A stretch of 64,000 bases of DNA, taken from assembly GCF_901709675.1 (NCBI RefSeq), contig NC_051098.1, forward strand, positions 15,371,464-15,435,463. The letters run 5' to 3'. This stretch comes from Syngnathus acus (lineage: Eukaryota > Chordata > Actinopteri > Syngnathiformes > Syngnathidae). Within the stretch, counting starts at the first letter, position 1. Each line of letters opens with the position of its first letter. A program made the translations under genes and the position numbers. This document shows, one piece after another, positions 61,360 through 64,000 of the stretch. The notes under the pieces are model-generated. The model searched no databases, was not told the origin of the DNA, and worked only from the letters and a program-made list of their open reading frames with translations.

Positions 61360-64000
61360 CTGAGGGAGGAGGAGCACAAGAAAGAATGTGACCGATGTGG
61401 AAATAATTGACTATAAACCTGAGTCCATCTATTTGGTGGTAAATGAAGTGGAATGGCTCGGGATGAACCATACAAATATCATAGATCACCACTTCCTGCT
61501 TAAGCTTGAATTTTGTTATTAGGGAGTCATGCATTATTTACAAGATATTAAAGGAGGCATATTCTGCATATTATTTTCCCTCATTTCAGTAGCATTTCTG
61601 TGATGCATTCGAGTCAAAACACCCCAAGGATGAAGAATAGCAGCAGACTTTTGAGGGTTCTCAGGGGGCCATCTTGCCACTCTACTGTGGCGTGTGCCAA
61701 TGTAAACATGGCTTTACGTTACCATGACGACAAGCGACAGAGCGAAGGAGTCGCTTGGGGCAATGAGCCGACGCACGTTACTATACTATATGTGAAAAGT
61801 CTCACAGCACACCACCAAACCTCCAAAAAACACTAACAAGTAACATGTTTTTAAATAAGTAGTAGTATTGCATTTTATAAAATAACTCAAATGCAACAAA
61901 GACAGTTTGTGCATTAAGATTTCATGCTCAATAAATGTGCGTTTTATGGCCACAGGGGGCAGTGTAATGCACACGGACATTGTTTTCACAGAGGATAAAG
62001 AATATATGCCAGAGAGGGTTGTATCAATTTTAAAAGGGCTAATATTAGCCGTGCGGCTACACAACACTCTTACTGTAACCTTTAAAAACAAAAGTGGGGA
62101 AGGCCTCGCCTTTCTATTTGGCTCGTCAGCCCGACTGAACCGTTCGGACTGAAGCCCTTTGTGTGCGATCCAAATTTTTTTTTCTTCTTATTTCTGCTCT
62201 CTCACACACACAAAAGACTAAAGTGGTGGGCGTAAGAGCTCGCTTTTGAAGGGCTACTGGGCATCCAGCTCTGGCTTTGACTACAATGGGATGTATGAGG
62301 GCTGGGTTACATGAGGAAATGGCTGTAAACATGTAAAAATAGTCGAGTCAAACTCAGGATACAGTTTTAATAAACATAGAACATGAAAAGAATTTCCATG
62401 TTATGAAAAGTAGTTTTAAGCGTGAAGCAATTCCATTCGTCCGTTGGTTGACTGACATGCAATTTATGTCGGAGATGCTTCAGGGTTAGACGCAACGACA
62501 TAAATCTCATTTTAAAGGAGAGATGAGATCCGAGATTTCTCGGTAGCAAAACACTTAGTTTTCCCTTTTTGTGGCATGAGGTGAGAGGAAGTCTTACATG
62601 GAAATAGAGAAATCCAGCAAGAGGGAGTGCGGTGAATACTGATGACACTTCGACGCAGACATTTTTTTTTAACGGGAGTGAAAAATAATTGCATGAGTAC
62701 CTAATCCGACATATAGCTTCTCCTGCACTGTGCCACGCTGTTCGTTTAATTAGCCTTATCGGGATCCCATAGCGATAGAGATAATGGACGGAGACGGCTC
62801 GCTAGCATACTCTTGGCCAATTAGGCAAGCCTTTGCTGAGCAACTCGTCCGCCAATCCCTATTAAAATAGCACACGCTATGTTCATGCTAATTATCCGTT
62901 TAGCTTGGACAAAAAAAGATTGAGGTCTCCACCCAAATTACAATCCACATTTATTGTTGAGTGTGATAGACTTTATGGCAAGTACTAAATATAAATATGT
63001 GAGGGCAAAATTATAAAATTGTTCTAGGCCCTTCTGCTCATTAGTAAACCCACAAAGTTCAAGCTAGCCATGCTATAAAAGTTAGCAACAGTGAGGCAAT
63101 CTGAGCTAAACAAGCGTTTTACAGATTTGGAATATGATTTTGAAAAAGGGAAAGACCGCACAAATGGCGCTGGGAAAAAAAACAACGTAATGCTAAAAAA
63201 GATTTATTGCTAAAATGGTTTTTAAAATCCCGCCTCTTCTCTGCCCTCTGTATGAAAGTCATTCACCTTGCGAGACAAAAACAAGTGGACGGAAAGATTT
63301 ACCACAAACAACCACGTCTGCTGTCACCTTTAACTTTTCATGATGGCACTCACGCATCAGTGGGCAACTTGTTTTGTGTGTCAAAACCTGCCGTTGTGCG
63401 ACAAAGTTCATGCCGTCACGTCAAGGTTAGGTGTCGACGCACACCGCGCTGCGTCAAGGTGACTGTTTCCGACCTGAAGCTTACGGCCAATTCCATTAAA
63501 GTCACATCACTCTTATCGCCACTCGGTGTTTGCTGATAAGCGACGAGGGGACGGAGAGCCCGTGGGGGAATGAATCAGATATATCGCGGACTACGAGTTC
63601 ATCTGGGAGCATCTCTCTCGCTCGCTCCCCTGCCGCTTAATTCAGTCCCCGATTGCAATAAAGAGGAGATAGCTGTGAATCAGCCACAATTGGAAGAATG
63701 AGCCATTACCTGATCAGCAATTACCCCCCAAGACGCTGACACTGTAATAAATTCCAACTCTAAACAAGCATTACCTTTCTCTAAGTTAACTCACAGCCAA
63801 TGCGTCTCGCTGTCTGGACAAAAATAACAGCTCTGGACGGAAGCCCGTTGCGCGGTTAAAAGCTCACAAAGTAAAAAAAGACAAAAGGGATGAGGAGATG
63901 GCTTTTCTTGCTGGAACAGCATTGATCAGTAAGCGGATGCTGGCTGGAGTACAGAAGAAGAAAACGACCAGCGTAAAAAAGGATAAAGAGGTCGGCGGCG
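61360..64000 (-). other. ppm1l intron, exon not found
   Basis: No further ppm1l exon is visible up to the window end, so this is intron sequence. Two stretches, about 62.74-62.89 and 63.53-63.79 kb, are non-repetitive and dense in homeodomain-like (TAAT) and GATA-like sites, so they are candidate conserved non-coding elements. This is inference only. Confidence 0.45.

Overview
This is a 64 kb stretch of vertebrate nuclear DNA, most probably from a percomorph teleost fish. Genes are split into many short GT-AG exons, several introns are only 70-200 bp, microsatellites and small transposon relics are common, and every protein I could assemble aligns over its length with a vertebrate family. The gene order matches the block I recall at human 3q25.33: IL12A, C3orf80, IFT80, SMC4, TRIM59, KPNA4, ARL14, PPM1L. 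Exon joins were worked out by hand from splice sites, reading phase and remembered vertebrate orthologues. No database search was run.

Layout. 1-2.1 kb: the last exon of il12a (+), convergent with a complete three-exon CC chemokine (-). 2.1-8.4 kb: no gene recognised, but a MITE-like element and a solo LTR, both with target-site duplications. 8.65-9.34 kb: an intronless c3orf80-like membrane protein (+). 10.9-30.2 kb: ift80 (-), 19 coding exons and 777 aa, with one 9.6 kb intron. 32.4-43.9 kb: smc4 (+), 23 coding exons and 1305 aa, head to head with ift80 and carrying the mir-15/mir-16 hairpin pair in intron 4. 44.3-46.1 kb: trim59 (-), tail to tail with smc4. 49.3-56.2 kb: kpna4 (-), 17 exons and 520 aa, with a SCARNA7 (U90) candidate in intron 12. 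57.1-57.9 kb: a two-exon arl14-like small GTPase (-). 59.9-61.4 kb onward: the last two exons of ppm1l (-); its 5' exons lie beyond the window.

The most informative signals are RNA-level. ift80 intron 1 is a U12-type AT-AC intron. ift80 intron 2 and smc4 intron 1 both use GC-AG splice sites, forced by reading frame. The kpna4 intronic RNA has a guide matching U1 snRNA with the methylation target falling on U1 A70. A (CA)36 tract starts five bases inside the 5' end of ift80 intron 8.

The genes are mostly housekeeping (condensin, nuclear import, ciliary transport) with immune genes at the left edge. I see no operon-like, CRISPR, viral or wholly unknown system. The interest is in non-canonical splicing, nested small RNAs and transposon footprints.
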